A DNA stretch of 64,000 nt from contig PJFB01000007.1 in the NCBI GenBank assembly GCA_003574895.1, positions 62,001 to 126,000 on the forward strand, read 5' to 3'. Position numbers and translations under genes: made by a program. The notes beneath the pieces were generated by a model that saw only the letters and a list, made by a program, of their open reading frames with translations, searched no databases and had not been told where the DNA came from. This document shows, one piece after another, positions 34,001 through 42,789 of the stretch (positions are counted from its first letter, which is position 1; each line of letters begins with the position of its first letter). The DNA comes from Geobacter sp. (GTDB taxonomy: Bacteria > Desulfobacterota > Desulfuromonadia > Geobacterales > Pseudopelobacteraceae).

Positions 34001-36921
34001 CTTTTGCCGTCCCAGGACCGGGTCCAATCCTCGTTAGCCCAACAGAGGCAAAAGGGGAAATCCGGTTGGCCGGATTGCAGCATTCTGTGCAATGGCTTTT
34101 CCAGGAGAAGACGACCATTAAACCAATAATGATAAAAACAAAAACCGAATATCCCGTATTCTTTCGCCAGCGCCGCCTGTCTGTTCATGGCCTCAGGGTC
34201 GTCAAGATCGTAGTAACCCAACTCTGCAGGAACATGGGGTTGGTAGTGGCCAGGAAAAGCAGGCCGAGCTTTACTGACATTTGTCCATTCGGTGAAACCT
34301 TTTCCCCACCACGCATCATTTTCTGGAATAGTGTGGAATTGGGGAAGATGGAAGGCAATCAGGCGGGCAACTTGCACATTTGTAGCATCGGTCATGGTCT
34401 CGGAAGCTCTTCGTTCCAGCATCTTATGATATGCATCGAAAATGTTGTCAACTTCGTCCGCAACGGTTGGTATGATAGTATCCCTAGCACCCTGAAAGAG
34501 AGCAGTAAGGATATCCGGTCCAACAATGATATCTCGCATCTTTCGAGCCAGTTCCTTGTGATCCCCCACTGCGACTTTAAACCCATTAATACCATCATGT
34601 ATGATCGAGGCCCCGAAAAAATCCGTAGTGATCAAAGGAACACCACAGAGAAGCATCTCTCTCGCCACCCTGTTATAGGTATCGAAATGCGATGGGACGA
34701 TGCAAACATCCAATAATTGAGCCACACGCAGTATATCTTCTTTTTGGTATGGACCATGAAATACTAATTTTTCAGGATAGATAGTCTGCAACCTGCTAAT
34801 TTCTGACATATACTCTTTATCAACGGAGTGCCCAAAAATATGGAGAGTAAAGTCGTATGAGTCACATAATAACGCAAAGGCTTTCAATACTACGTCAATA
34901 CCTTTGCTGAACATGATATTACCGACAAACCCGAAGCTTATATTATTGCGGTCCAGCACGTTTTTTTCAGGGATATCCCTATCGGACCGATCAAAACCCC
35001 TTGGTATAATGAATATCTTGCTTGCCTCTATTGGCGTAAAGCGTATGACGTGCTCTTTAAACGCCGCCTCAGTAAAAATAAATCCGTCTACACATTTTTT
35101 GTAAAGAGATCGCAGGTACGATCTTTTTTCACGTAGCGCCTGGGCGATCTGGTGTTCCATTACCGGATCAGTCTTTTTGAATTTATACTGCAGGGCGCAT
35201 TCGGCACATTTTTCCGCCGATTCAGGCCCAGTGCAGAGTTGCCCGTTTAAACCGTCAGGAATAACAGGATAATCAAAATGGCAGAGTTCTTCGTCGTTGC
35301 AAATGTTTCGTACCACCAGAGCTCCGGTATTATGGAACCTTTCCATAATACCGGGCGGCATATACACATAGTCGTTAATGTGGACTACCTCGGGTTTAAA
35401 ATCCACAAGTATGTTGTCGACGGATTCAAGGTAATTTTTCAAAATCGCTGATTCTATAACGTTGAGAAAGGCTCTGTATTTATCCAGTCGCGGCACTTTG
35501 TAGATCTTGACACCGGAAACATCATCTACCTGATAACCGGATTGCACCTCCTGACTGGGAATCATCACTGCCACCTCGATGCAACGTCTGGACATTTCAA
35601 GCGCATGGTTCCATGTCGAAATGGGCGTTCCTGAGGTCTCATAGGGAAATAAATTGTGATTGACCAGCAGCACTCTGTTTACTTTTTTATCAGTTGCCGA
35701 CGTTACGTTGGAATTACCCCCTCCATGAGCACCCACTGCCGTAGTTGAAGTAACAGCTTGTGGCGCAGCATAGGAAATCCCCAATATTTTTCGCAAACTA
35801 CCAAGAGAGATCTCCATGGCAAATTCCGCTGCTATTTTATTTCTCCCCCTAAGCCCCATTTCTTGTCGGAGCAGTGGATTGCACGCCAATTGGACCATAT
35901 GCTCGGCCATCCCATCGATATCGCCTTCATTGACAAGCAACCCGGTAATCCCATGCTCCACAGCTTCCGGTATTCCCTCATGAAAGGTTGAAAGCACAGG
36001 GAGCCCGTGTGCCGCAGCTTCTAGAATAATGACAGGCAGTCCCTCGACATTGCCGGTGTTCGGATCAGTTATCGAATGTTGCGCATATGCACTGAAGTTA
36101 TTCAATTGTTCATCGACGAAAGCATGGGGTTTAGCGCCATGTAAATAAACCGAGTCAGACAGGTTATTCTCTATAATGAATTTTTCTATTTCCGGTCGCA
36201 GTGGGCCATCGCCAATGATATCCAGGGTTATGTCTGCTACCTTCAATCTTGCTTTAGAAAAGGCCTTTATCAAATAAAAAACGCCCTTTTTTGCCACCAA
36301 TCTGGTAACCGAAAGAAAGCGGCATGGCTGCCTGGCAACGCCTTTGTTGAAATTGGTGGGTATGACAACGCCACATGAATTTGTATGCAGTTTATCAACC
36401 GGCACCCCGATTGACTGCAAGCGCGTCGTCATGCTCTTTGCCACCGTTATCACGCCGGAGACTTGGCTTCCCATCCACGCATAATACGTCAGCATTGCCT
36501 GCTTTCTAATCTCTTCTGACGAATCCTGCCCGAAAAAATGGACAAAAAGCGGCAGATGGAGCAGGCATTGATTAAGTTTCACAACTCCAGTGCCAACTGA
36601 ACCGAACTCGCACAATATGTGGGTTACGCCATGCTTTTTGATAAATTCTATGACCTGTGCCTCTATATCCGGCGCGTAATAAGCGCCGCCATAAGTCTTC
36701 GGCACAACGAGGAGCGGACTCTTCAACCAGGAAGCGTCAACGACGCCACTGGTAATCACAACCGTCTGACCCGGTAAAAGCAACTCTATATGGCTGCGTA
36801 TGAACGTTTCCGACGGCGCCCCGACCTGGGGGCATACAATTGCCAGAATTTGCTGCTGAGAATTTGCTGTCATATTCATACACATGTTTCCGATTTTAGT
36901 CCTGATAATGCCAACGTCCAT
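31093..36921 (-). CDS. Giant glycosyltransferase: GT4 - GT4 - WbsX/GH99-like - GT2 - GT4
   Basis: A 1942-residue protein with five domains in order: GT4 (about residues 20-385), GT4 (about 410-840), a WbsX-type GH99-like domain (about 849-1195; IAFHLPQFHTIPENDAWWG), GT2 (about 1205-1470; VSIIMPVFNN, FLNNDT) and GT4 (about 1515-1930; LLVCHDFPPYKFAGAQ). GT4 domains 2 and 3 share a four-cysteine insert (GQLCTGPESAEKCAEC; GQLCSGPESDEKCAEC), which suggests duplication and a metal knot. It could make a long part of a repeat unit by itself. The start is uncertain: 36921 is the longest, and Met codons at 36885 or 36879 are possible. It follows the 837-codon gene by 20 nt. Confidence 0.8.
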   Translation of the reverse strand: MDVGIIRTKIGNMCMNMTANSQQQILAIVCPQVGAPSETFIRSHIELLLPGQTVVITSGVVDASWLKSPLLVVPKTYGGAYYAPDIEAQVIEFIKKHGVTHILCEFGSVGTGVVKLNQCLLHLPLFVHFFGQDSSEEIRKQAMLTYYAWMGSQVSGVITVAKSMTTRLQSIGVPVDKLHTNSCGVVIPTNFNKGVARQPCRFLSVTRLVAKKGVFYLIKAFSKARLKVADITLDIIGDGPLRPEIEKFIIENNLSDSVYLHGAKPHAFVDEQLNNFSAYAQHSITDPNTGNVEGLPVIILEAAAHGLPVLSTFHEGIPEAVEHGITGLLVNEGDIDGMAEHMVQLACNPLLRQEMGLRGRNKIAAEFAMEISLGSLRKILGISYAAPQAVTSTTAVGAHGGGNSNVTSATDKKVNRVLLVNHNLFPYETSGTPISTWNHALEMSRRCIEVAVMIPSQEVQSGYQVDDVSGVKIYKVPRLDKYRAFLNVIESAILKNYLESVDNILVDFKPEVVHINDYVYMPPGIMERFHNTGALVVRNICNDEELCHFDYPVIPDGLNGQLCTGPESAEKCAECALQYKFKKTDPVMEHQIAQALREKRSYLRSLYKKCVDGFIFTEAAFKEHVIRFTPIEASKIFIIPRGFDRSDRDIPEKNVLDRNNISFGFVGNIMFSKGIDVVLKAFALLCDSYDFTLHIFGHSVDKEYMSEISRLQTIYPEKLVFHGPYQKEDILRVAQLLDVCIVPSHFDTYNRVAREMLLCGVPLITTDFFGASIIHDGINGFKVAVGDHKELARKMRDIIVGPDILTALFQGARDTIIPTVADEVDNIFDAYHKMLERRASETMTDATNVQVARLIAFHLPQFHTIPENDAWWGKGFTEWTNVSKARPAFPGHYQPHVPAELGYYDLDDPEAMNRQAALAKEYGIFGFCFYHYWFNGRLLLEKPLHRMLQSGQPDFPFCLCWANEDWTRSWDGKSGEILMQQIYGKDDDSRHFHYFANFFEDKRYIRIDGKPLLLVYRASRLPEPMATTTLWRELARKSGLGELYLCKVESFLSEHTDPVAMGFDASVEFQPDWSRLGIKLPDEIYGNNAVYRYGDVVKNMLEKPAVPYRRIPCVTPAWDNSARRKDGATILKDSSPELYGRWLSGIIHRERINKEPVVFINAWNEWGEGNHLEPDVNFGRRYLEETLKAVRGGDKGAGARQSAPGGSPVVSIIMPVFNNLQLTRQCVTALQSTIPTDLEYELITVDNASTDGTEAYLDSLEGNLVALRNPTNLGFAKACNQGAGIARGAYLVFLNNDTIPQVGWLEGLVGFLRNHPDAGVVGCKLLYPDDTIQHCGASMCYDGAFFRHQYKFIHRNHPLVNSVRELDAVTAACFITPRELFLKLGGFDEQYLNGCEDMDYCTAVRNAGYRIYYNPGSELYHLESQTPRITNKDEENFALYLSKWGPGQMKNEIEIYAEDGFWVQSNMGFIPVIDAEKRVNELIASVAQEKRGQVASRIYPSFLWKPLNIISLSSKHSAPHILLVCHDFPPYKFAGAQLYALYLAKVLIRNGYQVSVLHPVDKSLQPGAANRFVRGEVDGVTVWRFPVDGSSASLYDNPQYCFANSELESAFERLLVDENISLVHFHLLYRLSCNLPLISRRLGIPSVATLHDYWLLCAMGHLIDSRGQLCSGPESDEKCAECLVGFTGGSGDSERAFFRQRSANAHAAYQAIDMIFSPSGFLADIHAKYGFRRPDVLPLGWLNIDRLPRVQRQENTLVFGYLGQIIFRKGIDLLIAACRMLGERSDWQLKIFGRPTDNEYMKILESVIGNDPRIVMEGPYNPEDLPRLYNQIDVAVVPSRRENYPLTVLEALSAGRPVVATDVGGVSEIIKDGTEGIVVPAENPHELSRALRLFLDDAGLARNMSLQIRPIKSIEDNVVEYEHIYKFLLLHNRKKKLEESAI

Positions 36922-36940
36922 TCAAAGAGCACCGCAGGTG

Positions 36941-39454
36941 TCACTTTGGTTTAGTGCAATAATATATATCTTCAAAAACTGAGATAGCGTAATGTTTCAA
37001 GTCGGCTTGCGAAAGGGTTGACGCAAAAGGGTCAACGGTGACGACAAACCCGTGGTGCTCAAGCCTGCTTTTAAAATCATCGCCATAATAACGGACGTGG
37101 TCTTCTTGACCGAATAAGCGTTTACGCTCAACCGGGTCATAGATATGGGCTCCCTCCATAGTCGGCCCGGGCTTGAGCGGTACCTGGATAATCGCCCACC
37201 CCCCCGGCTTCAGAACCCGAAACAACTCTTGCATTGCCTTCTGCTCATTGGGGACATGTTCAAGCACGTGATAGCAAAGGATGCTGTCGAAACTGTTGTC
37301 TTGAAATCCTAAATTGGTTATGTCCATCTGCAGCATCGCCTGTGGGGAATTTATGTCAATGCTCAGATAGTCTATATTCGCCATCTTTTTTATATTCTCG
37401 GATACTAGCCCATAAGGCGCAATATCGAGGAGTTTCAGATTCCTCACCCATAGGTCAGTTTTTGCCCTTAAAAACAACCACAACAATCGGTGGCGCTCAA
37501 GTGAATTGCATGATGGACAGAGGGCATTGCTTCGAGGGGTTGTTCCATATGGCAAAAACTTAGCAAATCTGCCGCCGCAAACAGGGCACTCCACAGCATC
37601 TGGCACTGACTTTACCGCCCTGCCGGACAAGCCGGTGATCATACTGCTTTGTTTGGACATATCCTCAAAACTCAATTGCCCACTGGCATGCTCAAAACGT
37701 AGCAACTCTTGGTAAAATGGGAGCAAAAATTGCTGGAACCCTGTACGTTCGTCACTGCTCATAGGGCGACGCCTGAGCCAGAGGCCAATCATCTGGGCCA
37801 AGCTTGCGTCCCAGCCGCCAAGCGCGGCGATATCTATTTCGGCATATCCGGTATTCAGAAAGATTCTCTTTAAGGCAAAAGGAGTATAACGGTATTCGTC
37901 CCGAGGCATATCATGCAGCGGCCACAGAAATGGTACCGTGAAGAATAGCTGCCCCCCCGGCTTGAGTACCCTCTTTATTTCGGTAAGAGTTGCCTCAAGA
38001 TTCGGAATGTGCTCGAACAGTTCCGTGGCAATGGCGCAATCAACAGAATTTTCCGGCAGAGGGATACTGGTGCCGTCCCAAAACAGGTCAGGCTTGCTGT
38101 TTGCCTGATAATGCGGATTCTCTATGTCAAGCCCAATATAACGGGTGATGCCGGGATAACTAGCAATGAGTTGTTTGTATGGCATCTCCCCGCAGCCGAC
38201 ATCAAGCAAAATGCCACGGCAGCCGGCCAGATAGCTTCTGAGTGCCGCCAGAATGCTTTTTCTGATCCAAAAGATATCCATGGTTTCAACTGACAGGGAA
38301 GGATCGGTAAAAAGAGACTTGTTGCCAAGCGAGCCAGTTATATGCCTTGGTCCAGGTTCGATAAATTCCTTTAACGGCTCCCGATAATTTTCGAACCAAT
38401 AAACCGCATCATACTCTTTGAATGCATTCTCGGAATAATAACGATAGCTTGCTGCCACATTACGCAACGCTGCCGGAATCTGCTCGAACCGTTCTACACA
38501 GACACCGCATCCTCTGTCCTCCAGCGCCTCTAAAGTACTTTTGTAGCTGTTGGCTATGACAGGCAAGCCAAAACGAAGATATGCCGATATCTTCCCTGAA
38601 GATTTGCCGGCTGACGTAAAGTTGGGAGAGACATCCTTATACCAGGCGATGCCGGCGTCAGCCGATTCCAATATAACATCGAGGTCTTCAATCTGTTCGA
38701 TATAGTCATCAGACAGATACACATTGGATAACTTTTGCTGATTGATGAAATTCTCGAGATTTTTCTTATAATCCCCAAAAGCATTGCCATGCATGACCAA
38801 AGCCCAGTCCGGAACATCCTGAAACGCCGCAGCAATTTCCATCAGACAGTGCTGTTCCTGGATTCCGCCAAGATGAAGGGCGATCTTTCTGCTGCCGGGA
38901 ACATTCAGCTTCTGCCTGAGATAATCGGATCGTTTTCTATTGGATGGTTGCATATAGGTGATCGGCAGCAGAAATGTCGGTATTGCCGGGGAAAGTCCAT
39001 ATTCGTTTCTGAACAGGGATTCCCGCTCCTCAGACTGTATGATCAATCCCTTAATGGTATTAATCCAGCTTCTCTCCAACTCCATAATATGTGTCGGGTA
39101 ATGCAGATTATATGCATTGTCCCTGAAATAGAGCTCCAGACTGTAATAAATGGGGCTGCTTGCAGGGAACAATGTCTTACACAGCGCAAAACCGTTCGCA
39201 TCAATGGCGATGTAATGGTCGTATGAAACAGAGCTACTCTCTTGTATCGCCGTAATATCCATCTTTGTCGGGTACTGAATCACATGGTTTATTCTCTGCA
39301 TTACCTTGGCATTTAAATAACCGACATTGTATAGATGCAAATCCACGGAGTAGTAATCGCACAACCATTCAAGAAAACAGATGACAGGGGAAGATTTCCC
39401 GATTGAATAATGGCAGAGGAAGATTGCCGCTTTTTCTCTTTCATGTGGCATCAT
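36941..39454 (-). CDS. Glycosyltransferase / methyltransferase / zinc-finger-methyltransferase fusion
   Basis: This 837-residue protein starts with a GT4-like glycosyltransferase (about residues 1-385; IALHLGGIQEQ, GKISAYLRFGLPVIANSYKS). A SAM methyltransferase follows (about 395-600; LLDVGCGEMPYKQL, CAIATELFEHIPN). A four-cysteine finger (CPVCGG...CPSCNS, about 625-650) then leads into a second methyltransferase (about 660-837; CYHVLEHVPNEQKAM, RVLKPGGWAIIQVPL). It probably transfers and then methylates sugar, perhaps as a capping step that controls chain length. GGAAAGG lies about 8 nt before the ATG. Confidence 0.75.
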   Translation of the reverse strand: MMPHEREKAAIFLCHYSIGKSSPVICFLEWLCDYYSVDLHLYNVGYLNAKVMQRINHVIQYPTKMDITAIQESSSVSYDHYIAIDANGFALCKTLFPASSPIYYSLELYFRDNAYNLHYPTHIMELERSWINTIKGLIIQSEERESLFRNEYGLSPAIPTFLLPITYMQPSNRKRSDYLRQKLNVPGSRKIALHLGGIQEQHCLMEIAAAFQDVPDWALVMHGNAFGDYKKNLENFINQQKLSNVYLSDDYIEQIEDLDVILESADAGIAWYKDVSPNFTSAGKSSGKISAYLRFGLPVIANSYKSTLEALEDRGCGVCVERFEQIPAALRNVAASYRYYSENAFKEYDAVYWFENYREPLKEFIEPGPRHITGSLGNKSLFTDPSLSVETMDIFWIRKSILAALRSYLAGCRGILLDVGCGEMPYKQLIASYPGITRYIGLDIENPHYQANSKPDLFWDGTSIPLPENSVDCAIATELFEHIPNLEATLTEIKRVLKPGGQLFFTVPFLWPLHDMPRDEYRYTPFALKRIFLNTGYAEIDIAALGGWDASLAQMIGLWLRRRPMSSDERTGFQQFLLPFYQELLRFEHASGQLSFEDMSKQSSMITGLSGRAVKSVPDAVECPVCGGRFAKFLPYGTTPRSNALCPSCNSLERHRLLWLFLRAKTDLWVRNLKLLDIAPYGLVSENIKKMANIDYLSIDINSPQAMLQMDITNLGFQDNSFDSILCYHVLEHVPNEQKAMQELFRVLKPGGWAIIQVPLKPGPTMEGAHIYDPVERKRLFGQEDHVRYYGDDFKSRLEHHGFVVTVDPFASTLSQADLKHYAISVFEDIYYCTKPK

Positions 39455-39537
39455 ACATAAACCTTTCCACAGAGCCGGTAAGCCTCACCATACGCTATCG
39501 CCAGTCCGTGAATGCACCTTTCATAGAGATAAGGCAA

Positions 39538-40470
39538 CTAGTTCACCTGATCTTGTCTGTTTTCAAGCAAGGCATTCCATGTCGCACGCAAACCGTCCGC
39601 CATGGCGGTTTTGTGGCTCCACCCCAACTCCCGCTGCGCCCTGGAGGTGTCAAGGACCAATTCCGGCACATCAAAGGCCCGGCTTGCTTTGTAACTTACG
39701 TCAATATCAACTCGAGTTATCTCTCTGATCATTGCAACCAGGGCGTTGAGTGAGGTTCCCGCACCACTACCGATGTTGAAAACCCGATAGTCCGATTTCG
39801 CAAACGTTGCCTTAACGATTCCGTCAACCAAATCATCAATATATAAGAAGTCACGCGAAACCGAACCATCGCCCCAAATGATTATCGGCAACTGCTCAAG
39901 GGCATTACCCAGAAAAACCGAGACTGCACCCTGAATATTTTTGGGGTTCTGACGGGGACCATAGGGGTTAGATGGCCTGACTATTGTATAATTCAGGCCA
40001 TACAACTTATTGAACAGGAACAGATATTTTTCTATGGCAAGCTTTGAAATACCATAAGAGCAGATCGGATCCGTCTGATCATTCTCACTTATAGGGACTC
40101 TCGCTGGTGCACCGTATACCGTGCCGCCCGATGAAATGAAAACCACCTTGTTGACATTTTCTTTCACACAGGCTTCAAGCAGGTACAACGTTTCGATTAT
40201 ATTGGAGGAAACGTCGAAGACGGGATCATCGTTGGACGTTTTGGGAACGGTTGTGCTTATCAGATGAAACACTATATCACTGCCCTTGATAGCCGATGAA
40301 ACCAAACCCCTATTGCCAAAATCACCTATGACATATTCGACATCGACAAGCGGGGTGCGAAACAGTTCAAGGCTTCTGTCAAAGACACGAATGTCGTGTC
40401 CCTGGAGCAGCAAAGCATCCACAAGGTGCGAACCAATGAAACCACATCCGCCAAATACGGTAATTTTCAA
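39538..40470 (-). CDS. NAD-dependent nucleotide-sugar epimerase/dehydratase (GalE-like SDR)
   Basis: A 310-residue extended short-chain dehydrogenase. VFGGCGFIGSHLVDALL (residues 5-21) is the NAD-binding GxxGxxG motif. The catalytic set is Ser in FISSGGTVYG and YGISK (YxxxK). NPYGPRQNP is typical of UDP-glucose 4-epimerase relatives. The product could be UDP-galactose, which would feed glf. The start is TTG at 40470, supported by GGAG 7 nt upstream; no ATG fits. Uncommon start codons recur in this island. Confidence 0.85.
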   Translation of the reverse strand: MKITVFGGCGFIGSHLVDALLLQGHDIRVFDRSLELFRTPLVDVEYVIGDFGNRGLVSSAIKGSDIVFHLISTTVPKTSNDDPVFDVSSNIIETLYLLEACVKENVNKVVFISSGGTVYGAPARVPISENDQTDPICSYGISKLAIEKYLFLFNKLYGLNYTIVRPSNPYGPRQNPKNIQGAVSVFLGNALEQLPIIIWGDGSVSRDFLYIDDLVDGIVKATFAKSDYRVFNIGSGAGTSLNALVAMIREITRVDIDVSYKASRAFDVPELVLDTSRAQRELGWSHKTAMADGLRATWNALLENRQDQVN

Positions 40471-40508
40471 TTACAATCTCCGTTCAGCCAGAGAAGCAAG
40501 CAGGTGTC

Positions 40509-41267
40509 TCAAACGCCACCCTTGCAGACAATGACGGCACTCCAGCTGGTGAAGCTGAGGGGAGCAGCGGTAAGCCACTCTTCAGACGCCTCGAGTTCGA
40601 AGCCGCTCAGGGAAAGTAACTGTCGGATCTCGGGGAGAAACAGGTAACGCATCCGGTGAGTTTCGCAGATCTCCCGGACATTGCCGCTAGACTTGCCCCT
40701 GAGAAACATTCGGTAATTGACATCCACCACATTTTCATTGGGGTGCATCACCGGTTGCGCAATACGGGTGACACTGATGTCATCGTCCTCCAGCTCCTTC
40801 ACCCGTATAGTTGGTCTGTCAGTCAATACGCCCGGACCATACCAGCAATCAAAAATAAAAATGCCGCCCGGATTCAGGTGGCGTCTGGCGGTTGCAAAGG
40901 CAGCCAGCAAGTCTTGGTTGGTCGCCTGATAGCTGACCACGTGAAAGAGGGAAATGACCACATCAAAGGTATTTGCAAGCCGAACCGTTCGTACGTCACC
41001 TTGCACATAAGCCAGAGAAGAAACAGGTTGCGCCGCACTACGAGCCGACGCCAGCATTTCCTCTGACAGGTCAACGCCGGTCAGCTTGTATCCCTTTTTA
41101 ACCATTTCTCGATCATGGCGCCCTGAACCGCACCCAAGATTAAGGACGCTCTGTGCACCGGGGAAATGGGCCTGGATAAGGCCGTGGACATATTCCGTTT
41201 CGCCGGCATAATCCTTGTCACGGTAGAGCAAATCGTAGTAACGGGCATACTCGTTGAACACGCTCAT
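40509..41267 (-). CDS. Class I SAM-dependent methyltransferase
   Basis: A 252-residue enzyme with motif I VLNLGCGSGRHDREMVKKG (about residues 40-58), LTGVDLSEEMLASA and the acidic FDVVISLFHVVSY. This resembles the dTDP-sugar N-methyltransferase (TylM1/DesVI-like) group, which methylate amino sugars. The DegT-type aminotransferase directly upstream fits an N-methylated amino sugar; this is inference. ATG 41267 overlaps its stop by 4 nt (ATGA), with AAAGGAG 8 nt before it. Confidence 0.8.
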   Translation of the reverse strand: MSVFNEYARYYDLLYRDKDYAGETEYVHGLIQAHFPGAQSVLNLGCGSGRHDREMVKKGYKLTGVDLSEEMLASARSAAQPVSSLAYVQGDVRTVRLANTFDVVISLFHVVSYQATNQDLLAAFATARRHLNPGGIFIFDCWYGPGVLTDRPTIRVKELEDDDISVTRIAQPVMHPNENVVDVNYRMFLRGKSSGNVREICETHRMRYLFLPEIRQLLSLSGFELEASEEWLTAAPLSFTSWSAVIVCKGGV

Positions 41268-42370
41268 GCCAGACACTCCTTTACGGATTTAACCACATCT
41301 GCGATCTGCCTATCGGTAATTGTCAGGCCATTGGGGAGGTAAAAACCTTTACGGGCCAGTCGCTCGGCCACAGGATAACGCTCGTTGAGGAAGAGTCCTC
41401 TATGCTGAAACACCGGCTGTTCGTGCATGCCTAAAAAGAACGGACGGGTCTCGATGCCATGTTCTCGCAATTGTGACATGATCTGGATAGCATCCGCTTC
41501 ACGTTCTTCTCCCAGAACTATGCCGTATACCCAGTAAACGTTGTGAGCCCAGGACATTTCAGAGGGAAGCTGTATCCTTGGAATCCCGGCAAAAGCAGTA
41601 TTATATGCGTGCGCAATCGCCCGCTTGCGGTTTATTGTCTCCTCGATCCGCTCAATCTGTCCGACGCCCATTGCTGCCTGGACATTGGTCAAGCGATAAT
41701 TGTAACCCAGCGAATCGTGGTAAAAACGGCGGCCGGGTTGGAAACAGAGGTTGCGCAGGGAACGGGCGCGATCAGCGTGTTCTTTGCTTTTCACCAGTAC
41801 CATGCCACCCTCGCCAGTCGTAACCAACTTGTTGGCGTAGAAACTGAAGGTGCTGATATGGCCAATACCGCCGCAGCAGCGGCCCTTGTATTCGGCGCCA
41901 TGCACCTCGGCCGCATCCTCTATGACAGTCAAACCGTGCTTTGCGGCCAGCGCCATGATCGGGTCCATGTCGGCGGGATGGCCGTAGATATGCACGATCA
42001 GGATAGCCTTGGTGCGAGAGGTGATCCTTGCCTCGATCTGCCCGGCATCCATCTGCCAGGTTACGGGATCGCTGTCGACCAATACTGGTATGCCACCGGA
42101 CCGGACCACCGACTGGGCCGGTGAAATGATGGTGAAGGTCGGCATGATGACCTCGTCTCCTGCTTCAAGCTTCAGCAGGTCTACGGCGATGTCCAGGGCA
42201 GTGGAACCGTTGGAGACGGCAATGCCGTACGTCATGCCACAGTATGCGGCCCAGCGCTCCTCGAACTGATCGAGGTATTTGCCGGCAGACGAAATCCAGC
42301 CTGATGCCAGGGCATCATTGACCAACTCGATATCACGCGGCGTTACCAAAGGCTCGCATACCGGTATCAT
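41264..42370 (-). CDS. DegT/DnrJ/EryC1/StrS-family sugar aminotransferase
   Basis: This 368-residue PLP enzyme aminates a nucleotide keto sugar. The signature N-terminus IPVCEPLVTPRDIELVNDAL, the VIMPTFTI loop, VIEDAAEVHGAEYKG (pyridine-binding Asp) and the PLP lysine in FSFYANKLVTTGEGG are present. It resembles GDP-perosamine synthase and related enzymes, so the Gmd-like product (GDP-4-keto-6-deoxymannose) is a possible substrate. It overlaps both neighbours by 1-4 nt and is clearly coupled. Confidence 0.9.
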   Translation of the reverse strand: MIPVCEPLVTPRDIELVNDALASGWISSAGKYLDQFEERWAAYCGMTYGIAVSNGSTALDIAVDLLKLEAGDEVIMPTFTIISPAQSVVRSGGIPVLVDSDPVTWQMDAGQIEARITSRTKAILIVHIYGHPADMDPIMALAAKHGLTVIEDAAEVHGAEYKGRCCGGIGHISTFSFYANKLVTTGEGGMVLVKSKEHADRARSLRNLCFQPGRRFYHDSLGYNYRLTNVQAAMGVGQIERIEETINRKRAIAHAYNTAFAGIPRIQLPSEMSWAHNVYWVYGIVLGEEREADAIQIMSQLREHGIETRPFFLGMHEQPVFQHRGLFLNERYPVAERLARKGFYLPNGLTITDRQIADVVKSVKECLA

Positions 42371-42789
42371 CAGAACCGCTCCTTCTCCACCAGACCGGTA
42401 TACGGCCCCTGCTTGATTTCTAGAAAAATGGTTTCTTCAAGGCACTTGAAACAATGCCCACCCGCTACCAACTGGATCATGTCGCCTTCCTCCAGCACCC
42501 AGGTGCCGAGGGGGCTTTTGTCCATGGCGTAGAGTTCCACTTCGGTTCGTCCCTTCCTAATCAAGAGGGTTTCCGGCGTACCTACCAGATGCCGCTGTAA
42601 CGGCAAGTGTGCGTGGCGTGCCACAACACCATCCTTCGGGTAGACCACGAAGCCGAGTTGCTGGTAATAACTGTCCGGTGAGATAAAAGTGGTCTCGGAC
42701 GGCATGTAATCACGGCGAATGATGGTGGCAATGTGCTGATCGTTCCAAGTAATGTGGTCAACGAGTTGGTGAGAGTTCTCTTGCGTCAT
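42370..42789 (-). CDS. Cupin-fold protein, likely sugar-modifying
   Basis: A 139-residue single-domain protein with cupin beta-strand features (VVYPKDGVVARHAHLPLQRH; WVLEEGDMIQLVAGGHCFK). The metal-binding histidine pattern is partly kept (HAH...H; GGHCF). In glycan clusters such small cupins are often isomerases or regulators of nucleotide-sugar enzymes; no exact role is assigned. It shares one base at each end with its neighbours (TAATG and TGATG), showing tight coupling to the sugar aminotransferase. Confidence 0.6.
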   Translation of the reverse strand: MTQENSHQLVDHITWNDQHIATIIRRDYMPSETTFISPDSYYQQLGFVVYPKDGVVARHAHLPLQRHLVGTPETLLIRKGRTEVELYAMDKSPLGTWVLEEGDMIQLVAGGHCFKCLEETIFLEIKQGPYTGLVEKERF

